A DNA stretch of 64,000 nt from JAWRCU01 sp033542235 (lineage in GTDB: Bacteria; Pseudomonadota; Alphaproteobacteria; Rhizobiales; Rhizobiaceae): positions 645,084-709,083 of the forward strand of contig NZ_JAWRCU010000003.1 in NCBI RefSeq assembly GCF_033542235.1, written 5' to 3'. Position numbers and translations under genes: made by a program. Shown in pieces: positions 27,187 through 36,071 of the stretch (positions are counted from its first letter, which is position 1; each line of letters begins with the position of its first letter). A model generated the notes under the pieces. It searched no databases and was not told the DNA's origin. It saw only the letters and a list, made by a program, of their open reading frames with translations.

Positions 27187-28779
27187 TCACGCGGACTTCA
27201 TCGCGTCGGCGAGCGCCTTGGCGACCAGTTCTTCTGCGGCGACACGCGCCTTGATTCGTTCGGCAAAAGCCTGGCCTGCGGCCTTCGACGCGTCGGGCAG
27301 GGAGTCGTATTCCGAGAGCGCTTTGGCGAGGTCGCCGCCCTTCAGCGCGACTTCCATGCGCGCCACCCTGGCCGCCACCGTGTCGCCTTCCACGGGGCCG
27401 ATCGGGCGCACTTTGACCAGCGATTTCGCGCTCGCGACCAGCCTGTCCCAGAAGCCGGCATTTTCGGGTGGCGTCTCCGACGCGACAATCATGGCGTTCC
27501 CTGCCTGGTCCATGCCGGATAAGAGGTCGTCACGGCTTTCAACCCCCTTGGCTGCAGCCTCCCGCAGCGCCGGCAGCTCCGGCGAGCCGGGGGCGATGGC
27601 CGCGAAGGTCTCGACCTCAGACGTGAACGGCCCGCCGCGCTCGATCGCCGATTTCAGTGCCGCACCGGCGATAATGAGCGCGACCTTGGGCTGCGCCGCC
27701 TGTCGGGATACCTGATCGGACAGGCTGGTCAGCTGGCCGGATAGGTTGGTGACGCTCTGCTCAATTGCCGCCAGCCGGCTTTCGCCGGCCTTGGCCGTGT
27801 TTGTGGCCGAAGCGAGCGCCGTCTCGACTGCCGCGATCTTCTGGTTGATGGCATCGATCGTCTGCTGCGTGACGCCGGACCGGGCCTCGCCGAGCGCGGC
27901 GACGGAGGATTGCAGCTCGGCTATCTTGCGGCTCAGCGCCTCGACCGCAGCGCCGTCGCCTGCCGAACCTTGCGCGCCAGCGCTCTTCAGCTGCGTGATG
28001 TCGGCCTTCACCTGATCGAGCGAGGAAGAAAGCGCAGTCACGCCGTTGGACAGATCCGTCACCGAGCGGCCGACATTGGCCGTATCGCCGGACCCGGTTT
28101 TGACAGCATCCACCTCTTGTCTGAGCGTCGCCATCTCAGACTTGAGCGCTGCGACATCCTGGCTCTCCCCGGCCGGTGCCGCAGCGCTGCCGTCCGGCGA
28201 AGGCAGCAAGCCGGCAAGCTGCAGCCCGCCGGCAGCAAGCAGCGCTATGACGCCGCCGACGACGCCTGCCGCGATGGCCGGCAGGACGGTCCTTCTCTGC
28301 GGCGGCTGCGGAGCCCTGATCGGCTCCTCTCCACCGCCGACGCGCGTCGAAGCGGATGGCGGAGGCGTGCCGGGATCGCGGCCGAAGGCATGGCTGACAC
28401 GTTCCTCCGCGGGCGGCGCATCCGCCGCTTCAGGTTCGGGCGGCCATTCGGAGCCGATGAAACTGGCGTTTTCCTCAAGGGGCGGCTGACCGGTGCGGCC
28501 GGAAGCGGCCGCACCTCCCTCCTCGTCTGTTCCAGCCGCAGCTTCGGCCGGCGTCGGCGCTTCATTTGTAGCCGACTGACCGACGGCTGATTCGGCTTTT
28601 CCTTCCGCCTCGTATACGGACGATTCGGTCGAGGTCGTATGTGCCGCAAGGTCGTCCGTTCCTGGCGCAAAATCCGTCCGTTTCGGCTCTTCGATGCGCG
28701 AGACCTCATCCGGGCCAAGCTCGATCGTCATCGGCTCCTTGCGCGATTTCGAGTGCCGTATGTTCGGCGGCTTTACCAT
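27187..28779 (-). CDS. Mitofilin (Mic60)-like inner membrane protein, COG4223
   Basis: A 530-residue protein. The first 160 residues are acidic and disordered, then one transmembrane helix (AIAAGVVGGVIALLAAGGLQ), then a long coiled coil of about 220 residues with repeated LQSSVAALGEAR / VTNLSGQLTSLSDQ patterns, and a C-terminal conserved domain ending in FAERIKARVAAEELVAKALA. Alphaproteobacterial homologues of Mic60 have this layout and sit in heme gene loci, as here between hemD and hemY-like. The mitochondrial relative shapes cristae; a membrane-shaping role is inferred. The start is preceded by GGAGCTCCTC. Confidence 0.88.
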   Translation of the reverse strand: MVKPPNIRHSKSRKEPMTIELGPDEVSRIEEPKRTDFAPGTDDLAAHTTSTESSVYEAEGKAESAVGQSATNEAPTPAEAAAGTDEEGGAAASGRTGQPPLEENASFIGSEWPPEPEAADAPPAEERVSHAFGRDPGTPPPSASTRVGGGEEPIRAPQPPQRRTVLPAIAAGVVGGVIALLAAGGLQLAGLLPSPDGSAAAPAGESQDVAALKSEMATLRQEVDAVKTGSGDTANVGRSVTDLSNGVTALSSSLDQVKADITQLKSAGAQGSAGDGAAVEALSRKIAELQSSVAALGEARSGVTQQTIDAINQKIAAVETALASATNTAKAGESRLAAIEQSVTNLSGQLTSLSDQVSRQAAQPKVALIIAGAALKSAIERGGPFTSEVETFAAIAPGSPELPALREAAAKGVESRDDLLSGMDQAGNAMIVASETPPENAGFWDRLVASAKSLVKVRPIGPVEGDTVAARVARMEVALKGGDLAKALSEYDSLPDASKAAGQAFAERIKARVAAEELVAKALADAMKSA

Positions 28780-28845
28780 GAGGAGCTCCGCTGGTCGTTT
28801 TCGAAACTATCGATAGCCGGGCGCTGCCGCAACTTCGCGACGGCG

Positions 28846-29592
28846 TCAGGCGTGATTGCCGCTAAAAGAGGCCGGCTCGTGGCCTGCCCGAAAAAGAAGA
28901 GTGAACATCGCGTCTTCGTCAGGTGAACTGGCCGAGCTCACCCTGCCGGGAGCGACGGCCCTGAGCCTTTCCGCGACGCGTTCCGAAATCGCGATGAATG
29001 CCGTGTCTCGGAAAACGGTTCCGAGACGGGGTTCGACAAGACCGGCAAGCGCCTTGGCGGCATTCGACGAATATGCCAGCGCGGCGTCTATCGGAGCTCT
29101 GTCGAGCGCAGCGAGTTCCCGTCGCGACGGCTTGCGGGAATGTGCGAGATAGGTCTCGATCGGCACGACACGCACACCTTCTCGGTCCAGCTCGGCCTCG
29201 AGCACGTTACGGCGGATGCGGCCGCAGAGATATGCGACCGAGGCCGGCGCCCTGACGCCGAGCATGATGTCGCGAGCCATGTCTTCCGCCGAGCCCTGGC
29301 CGCAGCGTATGTCGACGAAACCTGCTTCGCGCGCGGCTGCGGCAGTTTCCACGCCGACCGCGAAGAATGGCTTTTCCAAGAGCAGCCGGATGAGCCCGGG
29401 ATAGGCGTGCCGCAACGCATTGGCGCTGGATGCGGCCACGGCATCGAACTCCTCGGTCGGTCGGCTTTGGCGAAGCGGCGCGACCTTGGTGAGCGGAAGG
29501 ACGACGGGCTCGCAGCCTGCCGCACTGAGCCGCTCCGCCGTGCGGGCGGCGCCAGGCTCCGGCCGGGTCACCAGCACGCGAGCGCCCATCAT
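28846..29592 (-). CDS. hemD: Uroporphyrinogen-III synthase
   Basis: A 248-residue enzyme that closes and inverts ring D of hydroxymethylbilane to uroporphyrinogen III. Family features are RVLVTRPEPGAARTAERLSA at the N-terminus, LVTRPEP in strand one, and the middle AVGVETAAAAREAGF, LCGRIRRNVLEAEL and ETYLAHSRKP stretches. The ATG overlaps the hemC stop (ATGA), so the pair is translationally coupled: HemC product is HemD substrate. Confidence 0.93.
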   Translation of the reverse strand: MMGARVLVTRPEPGAARTAERLSAAGCEPVVLPLTKVAPLRQSRPTEEFDAVAASSANALRHAYPGLIRLLLEKPFFAVGVETAAAAREAGFVDIRCGQGSAEDMARDIMLGVRAPASVAYLCGRIRRNVLEAELDREGVRVVPIETYLAHSRKPSRRELAALDRAPIDAALAYSSNAAKALAGLVEPRLGTVFRDTAFIAISERVAERLRAVAPGRVSSASSPDEDAMFTLLFRAGHEPASFSGNHA

Positions 29593-30518
29593 GTCCAGCC
29601 TTCGAAAAAGCCCGGCCCGGCTTTAGCGCGCGCCTCGTCCCCGGCCGCTGCCCCGATTGCAGCCGCGTCGGCGGCGTGTCCTTCCTTGCGGACCGAATGC
29701 GCCTCGCGCCCGTCCGGCCTCAGAATCGTGCCGGAAAAGGAAAGTCGCCCGCCCTCTACCTGCGCATAACCTGCGATCGGCGTGCGGCATGAGCCATCCA
29801 GCGCGCCCAGGAAGGCCCGCTCGCAGGCCAGCGCCGCGGCCGTGTCGGCGTGGTTGAGCGGCGCGACGATCTCACCGATCCGGTTGTCGCCAACGCGCGT
29901 CTCGATGCAAATCGCTGCCTGGCCCGGCGCGGGCGGGAATTCCTCGACCGACATCAGGTCGGAGACGATGTGGCCGAGCGACAGCCGCTTCAGCCCTGCA
30001 TACGCAAGCAGTGTCCCGTCCACTTCGCCGCTTTCGAGCTTCCTCAGCCTAGTGTGCACATTGCCGCGGAACAGCACGACCTTGAGGTCCGGGCGCATGT
30101 AGAGGAGCAGCGCCTGACGTCGCAGCGACGAAGAGCCGATCGTGGCGCCATTCGGCAGGTCGGCGATGCGCCTGGCAGTACGGCCGATGAAGGCATCGCG
30201 CGGATCCTCCCGCGGCAGGAAGGCAGATAGCTCCAGCCCGTCCGGCAGTTTCGTCGGCATGTCCTTGGAGGAATGCACTGCAAGGTCGATGCGGCCGGAG
30301 ATAAGCGCCTCTTCGAGTTCCTTGGTGAACAGGCCCTTGCCGCCTGCCGTCGACAACGGCTTGTCCTGGATGCGGTCGCCACTGGTGGAGATGGCCTCGA
30401 TCGCGAAAGCCTCCTCCGGCAGGCCGTGTGCAGCCATCAGGCGAGCCCGCGCCTCGGACGCCTGGGCAAGCGCCAGCGCGCTGCCCCTGGTACCGATCCT
30501 GATGACGCTTGTTTGCAT
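29589..30518 (-). CDS. hemC: Porphobilinogen deaminase (hydroxymethylbilane synthase)
   Basis: A 309-residue enzyme that joins four porphobilinogens into hydroxymethylbilane. It starts IRIGTRGSALALAQASEARA, has GLFTKELEEALISGRIDLAV, VHSSKDMPTKLPDGL and the cofactor-attachment Cys in GALDGSCRTPIAGYA near residue 245. It is first of the minus-strand heme series; its 5' end faces tsaD across a gap filled by two palindromic repeats. Confidence 0.97.
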   Translation of the reverse strand: MQTSVIRIGTRGSALALAQASEARARLMAAHGLPEEAFAIEAISTSGDRIQDKPLSTAGGKGLFTKELEEALISGRIDLAVHSSKDMPTKLPDGLELSAFLPREDPRDAFIGRTARRIADLPNGATIGSSSLRRQALLLYMRPDLKVVLFRGNVHTRLRKLESGEVDGTLLAYAGLKRLSLGHIVSDLMSVEEFPPAPGQAAICIETRVGDNRIGEIVAPLNHADTAAALACERAFLGALDGSCRTPIAGYAQVEGGRLSFSGTILRPDGREAHSVRKEGHAADAAAIGAAAGDEARAKAGPGFFEGWT

Positions 30519-30548
30519 CGCGCTCTGTCCGTGTTAACCCGCGCGCTG

Positions 30549-30615
30549 GTGTCCCGATTCTGAAATTCGCCTGGGTTGGATATAGGGCGCTGAGCGAATT
30601 TCAGAATTGGGACAC
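30549..30615 (+). repeat. Short palindromic element, family C, copy 1
   Basis: Arms GTGTCCCGATTCTGAAATTC and the reverse complement near GCGAATTTCAGAATTGGGAC (one mismatch over 22 bases), loop of about 23 bases starting CTGGGTTGGATA. It is homologous to the element at 30637-30709 and lies in the opposite orientation to it. Confidence 0.85.
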
Positions 30616-30636
30616 TAGCCACCAATTCTAGTCCCG

Positions 30637-30709
30637 GTGTCGTTTTGATTTCGAAGTTCGCTCGGAGCCCGATACCAAAGCCAGGCGAACTTCGAAATTA
30701 AAGCGACAC
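30637..30709 (-). repeat. Short palindromic element, family C, copy 2
   Basis: Arms GTGTCGTTTTGATTTCGAAG / CTTCGAAATTAAAGCGACAC, loop of about 23 bases. Read on the minus strand its loop (CTGGCTTTGGTATCGGGCTC) aligns with the loop of copy 1 (CTGGGTTGGATATAGGGCGC). The start of tsaD is about 43 bases to the right. Confidence 0.85.
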
Positions 30710-30751
30710 TGGCAAGCGGATTCCTCCTAATGGGGAAACGCGGGTCCGGCA

Positions 30752-31858
30752 ATGATGGATCGGGCGCGGCAAATGATCAGGGTGCTCGGCATCGAGACGA
30801 GTTGCGACGAGACGGCGGCCTCGGTCGTCGCGCTCGATGACGGTCGTCCGCAGATCCTTTCCAACGTGGTGCTGAGCCAGATCGAAGATCATGCAGCCTT
30901 TGGGGGCGTGGTGCCGGAGATCGCCGCGCGGGCCCATGTCGAGGCGCTGGACGGGATCGTGGAGGCTGCACTCTCCGAGGCCGGCATTGCCCTTGAGGAA
31001 ATCGACGCCGTCGCCGCGACCGGTGGGCCCGGGCTGGTCGGTGGCCTGATTGTCGGGTTGATGACCGCGAAGGCGCTCGCCGCGGCCGCCGGCAAGCCTC
31101 TGCAGGCAATCAACCATCTCGAAGGGCACGCACTGACCGCGCGTCTGACCGACGGCATCGACTTCCCCTATCTGCTGCTGCTGGTTTCCGGCGGACATAC
31201 GCAGATCGTGCTGGTGCGCGGTGTCGACCGGTACGAGCGCTGGGCCACCACGATCGACGATGCTTTGGGCGAAGCCTTCGACAAGACGGCCAAGCTGATC
31301 GGCTTGCCCTATCCTGGCGGGCCGAATGTCGAGAAGGAGGCGAAGAAGGGTGATGCGAACCGCTTCGTTTTCCCACGGCCCATGAAAGGCGAGGCGCGGC
31401 CGGACTTCTCCTTCTCCGGCCTGAAGACGGCGGTGCGCCAGGCTGCGACCGCCATTGCGCCACTCGGCGAGCAGGATATCGCCGATATCTGCGCCTCCTT
31501 CCAGGCAGCGATAGCCGAGACGCTGGAGGAACGTGTCGGCCGAAGCCTCGTGCGCTTCCATGGGGAGTTCCCGGATGTGGCCCGGCCGTCGCTGGTCGTG
31601 GCCGGTGGCGTTGCTGCCAATGCGGCGGTCCGCGCGACGCTGGAGCAGCTCTGTGCCCGACATGGGTTCGCCTTCATCGCGCCGCCGCTCAACCTGTGCA
31701 CCGACAATGCGGCAATGATCGCCTGGGCGGCTATCGAACATATCAGCGCCGGGCTCGCCGAGCCCGACGCCATGCATTTTTCGCCCCGCTCGCGTTGGCC
31801 GCTCGACGAGGCCGCGGCTCCGCTGGTCGGCTCGGGCCGGCGCGGAGCCAAGGCATGA
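30752..31858 (+). CDS. tsaD: tRNA N6-adenosine threonylcarbamoyltransferase
   Basis: A 368-residue enzyme that transfers threonylcarbamate to A37 of tRNAs that read ANN codons. The start VLGIETSCDETAASVV, the metal-binding His pair in NHLEGHALTA near 120, LLLVSGGHTQIVLV near 145 and the final LCTDNAAMIAWA block are all present. An alternative ATG at 30773 gives MIRVLG, and is closer to the family start. It overlaps gpsA by four bases (ATGA). Confidence 0.96.
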   Translation: MMDRARQMIRVLGIETSCDETAASVVALDDGRPQILSNVVLSQIEDHAAFGGVVPEIAARAHVEALDGIVEAALSEAGIALEEIDAVAATGGPGLVGGLIVGLMTAKALAAAAGKPLQAINHLEGHALTARLTDGIDFPYLLLLVSGGHTQIVLVRGVDRYERWATTIDDALGEAFDKTAKLIGLPYPGGPNVEKEAKKGDANRFVFPRPMKGEARPDFSFSGLKTAVRQAATAIAPLGEQDIADICASFQAAIAETLEERVGRSLVRFHGEFPDVARPSLVVAGGVAANAAVRATLEQLCARHGFAFIAPPLNLCTDNAAMIAWAAIEHISAGLAEPDAMHFSPRSRWPLDEAAAPLVGSGRRGAKA

Positions 31859-32841
31859 CTGGAAACCGCATCACCGTTCTGGGCGGCGGCGCCTGGGGCA
31901 CGGCGCTCGCGCTCGTGGCGCGCCGAGCGGGCCATGAGGTGCTGCTATGGGCCCGCGATGCAGCGAGCGTGGAGGCGATCCGCAACGGCCGCGAGAACGC
32001 ACGCTACCTGCCCGGCATCAGGATCGACCCCGGAATACTGGCAACGGACGATCCCGGCGAGGCGCTGGATGGCGCGGATCACGTGCTTGCCGCAGTGCCG
32101 GCGCAGCATCTGCGCGATGTGCTTACACGTGTTGCCAGTCAGGTTATGGAGAACGCGACGCTCATTCTATGTGCCAAGGGCATAGAGCGCTCGACCGGCA
32201 AGCTTTTGTCCGCGGTCGTCGAAGAGGTGCTGCCGGGCCGCCGGATCGCGGCCCTGTCCGGGCCGAGCTTCGCGACCGATGTCGCCAAGGGATTGCCGAC
32301 GGCCGTGGTGGTTGCTGCTCCCGGCGAGGAACGCGCAGCGGAGCTCGCCCGGCTACTCTCGGCCGAACACTTCCGCTGCTATTCGACGGATGATCTCACC
32401 GGCGTCGAGGTCGGCGGCGCGCTGAAGAATGTACTGGCGATCGCCGCCGGCACCGTGATCGGAGCCAGTCTCGGAGCCAGCGCACAGGCTGCGATGGTGA
32501 CGCGCGGCTTCGTCGAGCTGCGCCGCCTGGCGGCGAGCTTCGGTGCGCGGCCGGAGACGATCATGGGTCTTTCCGGCCTCGGTGACCTGCTGCTCACCTG
32601 CAGCACGCCGCAGTCCCGCAACTTTTCCTATGGGCTGGCTCTCGGTCGCGGGGATTCGCTCGCTGACCTGCCGCTCGCAGAGGGCGTTGCGACGGCTTCG
32701 ATCGCTGCGCGGATCGCCGCGGAGCGCGGTATCGACGCGCCGATCATCAACGCCGTCGACCGCCTGCTCGCCGGCGAGCTCAGGGTCGGCGAGGCGGTAT
32801 CGGAGTTGATGGCGCGGCCATTGCGCAGCGAAGAAGATTAG
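31855..32841 (+). CDS. gpsA: Glycerol-3-phosphate dehydrogenase [NAD(P)+]
   Basis: A 328-residue enzyme that reduces dihydroxyacetone phosphate to sn-glycerol 3-phosphate for phospholipid synthesis. The dinucleotide loop is VLGGGAWGTALALVA near residue 8, the catalytic Lys region is VEVGGALKNVLAIAAG near 185, and LSGLGDLLLTCST is in the C-terminal domain. It overlaps tsaD by four bases, and the tsaD-gpsA-YciI-EVE order is common in Rhizobiales. Confidence 0.97.
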   Translation: MTGNRITVLGGGAWGTALALVARRAGHEVLLWARDAASVEAIRNGRENARYLPGIRIDPGILATDDPGEALDGADHVLAAVPAQHLRDVLTRVASQVMENATLILCAKGIERSTGKLLSAVVEEVLPGRRIAALSGPSFATDVAKGLPTAVVVAAPGEERAAELARLLSAEHFRCYSTDDLTGVEVGGALKNVLAIAAGTVIGASLGASAQAAMVTRGFVELRRLAASFGARPETIMGLSGLGDLLLTCSTPQSRNFSYGLALGRGDSLADLPLAEGVATASIAARIAAERGIDAPIINAVDRLLAGELRVGEAVSELMARPLRSEED

Positions 32842-32872
32842 CTGGCTAAATCAAAATGGGAGACTTCCAAAA

Positions 32873-33169
32873 ATGCTTTTCGCTTTCACGGGTAAGGACA
32901 AGCCGGGTGCATTGCAGGTCCGGATCGACACCCGACCCGCGCATGTCGCGTTTCTGGAGAAACTCAATGCCGAAGGCACGCTGAAAATTGCCGGTCCGTT
33001 CCTGGATGAAGAGGGCAAGCCGTCCGGCAGCCTCGTTGTGATCGAGGCGGCTGACAAAAAGGCGGCAGAGGCGATCCTCGGAGAAGACCCTTACGCCAAG
33101 GCGGGCCTCTTCGCCTCGACTGAAATCCGGCAATGGAACTGGACCTTCAACAAGCCCGAAGGCATTTGA
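32873..33169 (+). CDS. YciI-like protein
   Basis: A 98-residue protein of the YciI family (ferredoxin-like dimer). The hallmark His and Asp residues appear near RIDTRPAHVAFLEKLNAEG and GPFLDEEGKPSGSLVV, with EDPYAKAGLF and the C-terminal aromatic WNWTFNKPEG. GGGAG lies upstream of the ATG. YciI proteins are small enzymes of unknown substrate; context with gpsA suggests no specific pathway. Confidence 0.88.
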   Translation: MLFAFTGKDKPGALQVRIDTRPAHVAFLEKLNAEGTLKIAGPFLDEEGKPSGSLVVIEAADKKAAEAILGEDPYAKAGLFASTEIRQWNWTFNKPEGI

Positions 33170-33182
33170 GCGGGAGGAATGG

Positions 33183-33608
33183 ATGCATTACTGGCTGTTC
33201 AAGTCGGAGCCGGATTCCTTCTCCTGGGAGATGCTCAAGAAGAAGGGCAGGGCCGGCCAGGAATGGGACGGCGTGCGCAACTACACGGCGCGCAACAACA
33301 TGCGCGCCATGAAGGTTGGCGACCTCGGCTTCTTCTATCATTCGAACGAGGGGCTCAACATCGTCGGCATTGTCGAGGTCAGCAAGCCAGCGCATCCCGA
33401 TTCGACGACGGACGATCCGCGCTGGGAATGCGTCGACATCCGCGCGGTGAGGGACGTTCCGACCCCGCCCACGCTTAATGAAATAAAGTCCAATCCGAAG
33501 CTCTCCGAAATGGCGCTGGTGAAGCTCAGCCGACTTTCAGTACAGCCGGTCACGCTGGCCGAATGGAAGGAAGTCTGCCGCATGGGCGGCGTCGATCCGG
33601 CGCCGTGA
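33183..33608 (+). CDS. EVE domain protein
   Basis: A 141-residue protein of the EVE fold (PUA-like), which in several members binds modified bases in RNA or DNA. The start MHYWLFKSEPDSFSWE, the middle WDGVRNYTARNNMRAMKVGD and GFFYHSNEGLNIVGIVEV match the family well. It follows YciI by 13 bases with a strong GGGAGG ribosome site, so it is in the same operon. Confidence 0.92.
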   Translation: MHYWLFKSEPDSFSWEMLKKKGRAGQEWDGVRNYTARNNMRAMKVGDLGFFYHSNEGLNIVGIVEVSKPAHPDSTTDDPRWECVDIRAVRDVPTPPTLNEIKSNPKLSEMALVKLSRLSVQPVTLAEWKEVCRMGGVDPAP

Positions 33609-33645
33609 GAAAGCATTGCCGAGCGGCGGGCAGGATCTGACACTG

Positions 33646-33749
33646 GCGCATCGGGCCGCAAAGTGCGCGGCGGGTTTCGGACTATTCCGATGCGTAAATA
33701 AAGAGATAGAGCAGGATGAATGACTGCAATGGAAGTCATCCTGCTCTAG
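33646..33749 (+). repeat. GCATCGGACCG palindromic repeat, family B, overlapping a gene start
   Basis: Begins GCGCATCGGGCCGCAAAGTG, continues GGGTTTCGGACTATTCCGATGC, then TAAATAAAGAGATAGAGC, and ends with a hairpin AGAGCAGGATGA / TCATCCTGCTCT. The hairpin contains the first nine codons of the methyltransferase frame at 33716. It separates the EVE gene from the methyltransferase gene. Confidence 0.85.
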
Positions 33750-34387
33750 CGGGGGCGGAGGCCTTCATTCGCGCCAACACCGCGCTGATTGCCCCGCCGC
33801 ACGTGCCGGAGATCGTGCTTCATCTCGCCGACGAGGTGCATGAACTGTGGCTGAAAACCGAGGAGGAACTTGCCGAACTCGGCCTGCCGCCGCCGTTCTG
33901 GGCCTTCGCCTGGGCCGGCGGACAAGGGTTGGCGCGCTACGTCCTCGACAATCCCGGGATCGTTCACGGCCGGCGGACCCTCGACTTCGCCTGCGGCTCC
34001 GGCTTGGTCGGCATCGCAGCCGCGAAAGCTGGGGCAGGGCCGGTGGTTGCCGCCGACCTCGACCCGTTCTGCCGCGCCGCGGTCTCGCTCAATGCCACGG
34101 CGAATGCCGTTTCGCTCGAGTTCCTGCTCGATGATCTGATCGATAGCGACCATGGCTGGGATGTCGTGCTTGCCGGGGATGTCTTCTACGACCGCCCCCT
34201 CGCACTGCGGCTCATACCGTGGTTCGAGAAGCTGGCTGAGCGCGGCGCGACCGTCCTCGTCGGCGACCCCGGCCGCCACTATTTGCCCAAGCAGCGGCTC
34301 GAAGAGATCGCCGTCTACCAGGTTCCGGTGACCCGGGTCCTAGAGGATGCCGAAGTGAAGCGCACCACGGTTTGGCGGTTTGCTTAA
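33716..34387 (+). CDS. Class I SAM-dependent methyltransferase, COG3897-like
   Basis: A 223-residue Rossmann-fold methyltransferase. The SAM loop is LDFACGSGLVGIAAAKAG near residue 88, preceded by FWAFAWAGGQGLARYVLD, with VLAGDVFYDRPLA in strand four; this is the COG3897 (predicted nicotinamide N-methylase-like) class. The first residues MNDCNGSHPAL are encoded by a palindromic repeat and do not look native; homologous sequence begins at about EAFIRANTALIAPPHVPE. The native start codon has probably been replaced, so expression from this ATG is uncertain. Confidence 0.82.
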   Translation: MNDCNGSHPALAGAEAFIRANTALIAPPHVPEIVLHLADEVHELWLKTEEELAELGLPPPFWAFAWAGGQGLARYVLDNPGIVHGRRTLDFACGSGLVGIAAAKAGAGPVVAADLDPFCRAAVSLNATANAVSLEFLLDDLIDSDHGWDVVLAGDVFYDRPLALRLIPWFEKLAERGATVLVGDPGRHYLPKQRLEEIAVYQVPVTRVLEDAEVKRTTVWRFA

Positions 34388-34427
34388 CGCGCCAGGGAAA
34401 TTGCAGGTGGTGGCGCGACGCTGACGA

Positions 34428-34571
34428 CCCCCTCCCCCTTGTGGGGAGGGATTCAGGGTGGGGGTACGACGCGCGCCAATCCAAGCCGGAGAGGCCTCCT
34501 GCTTCCGCTAACCTTGCGGTGTAATAGCGAGGCACCCCCACCCTGAATCCCTCCCCACAAGGGGGAGGGGG
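34428..34571. repeat. 144-bp palindromic element with perfect 38-base arms
   Basis: Arms CCCCCTCCCCCTTGTGGGGA and on for 38 bases are perfect reverse complements (34428-34465 with 34534-34571). The core holds GCTTCCGCTAACCTTGCGGT. Like families A and D it is a palindrome with CT-rich and GA-rich arms. It lies between the convergent methyltransferase and M24 peptidase genes and could also act as a terminator in both directions. Confidence 0.9.
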
Positions 34572-34611
34572 CATCGGCGTCGTGCCTTCCACATGCGCTT
34601 GCGTCGCCGCC

Positions 34612-35799
34612 TCACCTTCCACCCACATTCCACCCGCGCCCGCGATCGCCGAGCAGCTCGTGACCGGTTGCGTTGATGGCGACCGTGTCTTCCAGCTTTA
34701 TGAAGCCGCGTGTCGGATGGAGCATCGTCGTCTCGACCGAGAGCACCATGCCGGGTTCGAGCGGCCGCGCCGCGTCGACGCCTTCATAGGCCACCGGGTG
34801 ATCGGTCATCAGGAACGGCATCTCATGCGTGATCAGGCCCATTCCATGCGCGAAGAAGTCCGTATGCGCCGCGTTCTTTATTCCCTTCAGCGCCTTCTGT
34901 CCCTGCGCGATCATGTCGGCCCCGAGCGTGCCGGGGTTGCATTTGGAGAAGGCCGCCTGCTGCACCGTCTCGATCTCGGCGAGGACGTCCTGAAGCTCCG
35001 CATCCGGCTCGCCGAGCACGCCCATGCGGCAGAGATCGCCGATATAGCCGCGATAGTTGCCGCCTGAATCGAGCGACAGTACCTCGCCCTTGCCCCAGCG
35101 TTGCCCCGAGACGGCGCGGTTGTGGCTGGAGCCGATGGTGATCAGGCAATATTCGAACTGCAGCCCGCGCTTCGTTTCCTCCTGGCGCAACCGCTCGACG
35201 ATCTCGCCTTTCGATGCGCCCTCGTCCATGCCGGAGAAGACTGCGAGCATGGAATCGGTGATCAGCTCCGAGGCCGTGCGGAGCTTGTCGATCTCCTGCG
35301 GCGTCTTGATGGCGCGGATGCGCTCGAGAGCGCCGGTGGCGGGGACGAATGTCGCGTCGGGCAATGCATCGTTGAGCGCCTGCCAGGCGTCGACCGACAG
35401 GAATGACGGCTCGTAGCCGATCCGCGCCCTCTCTTTGCCGATCTTCTTCAGATGTTGAGCCGCGGCGTTTGCGGCATCCACCGTTCCCCAGGCGACCGCT
35501 TGCACCGACGGTGTCCAGAAGGGATTCACCTGGTGCTCGCCGCCCTCCATGCGGTTGCCGACATAGCAAGCCCGCTCGGGCGCACCCTTCTCATAGATCA
35601 GCACCGGCAGGTAGCGGCTATGGCCGATCGCATCCATCGCCGAGAAGAAGATGAACTTATAACCGCCGAGCAGATATTGGACGTTGTGCTTGGAGCTGGC
35701 CAGGAGCACGTCGAGCCCGGCCTCGTCCATGATTCTGTCGACGCGCGCCTGATCGAACGGAATGGTTGAACTGGTCGCGTCGCGCGGGGCAATATTCAT
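34612..35799 (-). CDS. M24 family metallopeptidase (Xaa-Pro aminopeptidase-like)
   Basis: A 395-residue protein with an N-terminal creatinase-like domain and a pita-bread C-terminal catalytic domain. Metal ligands can be traced: Asp in LSLDSGGNYRGYIGDL (two Asp), His in FFAHGMGLITHE, Glu in VLSVETTML and Glu in IKLEDTVAIN. It may cleave X-Pro peptides or act on another substrate such as creatine-like compounds; not determinable here. The start is preceded by GGGAGGAAATC. Confidence 0.9.
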   Translation of the reverse strand: MNIAPRDATSSTIPFDQARVDRIMDEAGLDVLLASSKHNVQYLLGGYKFIFFSAMDAIGHSRYLPVLIYEKGAPERACYVGNRMEGGEHQVNPFWTPSVQAVAWGTVDAANAAAQHLKKIGKERARIGYEPSFLSVDAWQALNDALPDATFVPATGALERIRAIKTPQEIDKLRTASELITDSMLAVFSGMDEGASKGEIVERLRQEETKRGLQFEYCLITIGSSHNRAVSGQRWGKGEVLSLDSGGNYRGYIGDLCRMGVLGEPDAELQDVLAEIETVQQAAFSKCNPGTLGADMIAQGQKALKGIKNAAHTDFFAHGMGLITHEMPFLMTDHPVAYEGVDAARPLEPGMVLSVETTMLHPTRGFIKLEDTVAINATGHELLGDRGRGWNVGGR

Positions 35800-36071
35800 G
35801 ATGATTTCCTCCCTCAGTGCCGGACGGCCGCCTCAGCTGGAACTGGCGCTCCGGTCATGAACTGGTAGGACCAGAATGCACTCTTTTGGCCCCTGAGGTC
35901 TAGGCCGTAGGCGAAGCTACAGTCTGCAAACGCCCCCTTTCGCCGTTCATCGATAGACCGGCGTGCCCGTAAACGGTGCTTGGCGATGTTCTGCGAGCCG
36001 TGACAAAACCGCAAGATCGGTCGAGCGCGTCATGTCTGCGTGCGCTTTGCTGATGCTGCCACGGAGGACAA

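Noticed and set aside
34428..34571. Perfect 38-base inverted repeats, considered as insertion-sequence ends
   Set aside because: The element is 144 bases with no room for a transposase; it can at most be a non-autonomous element.
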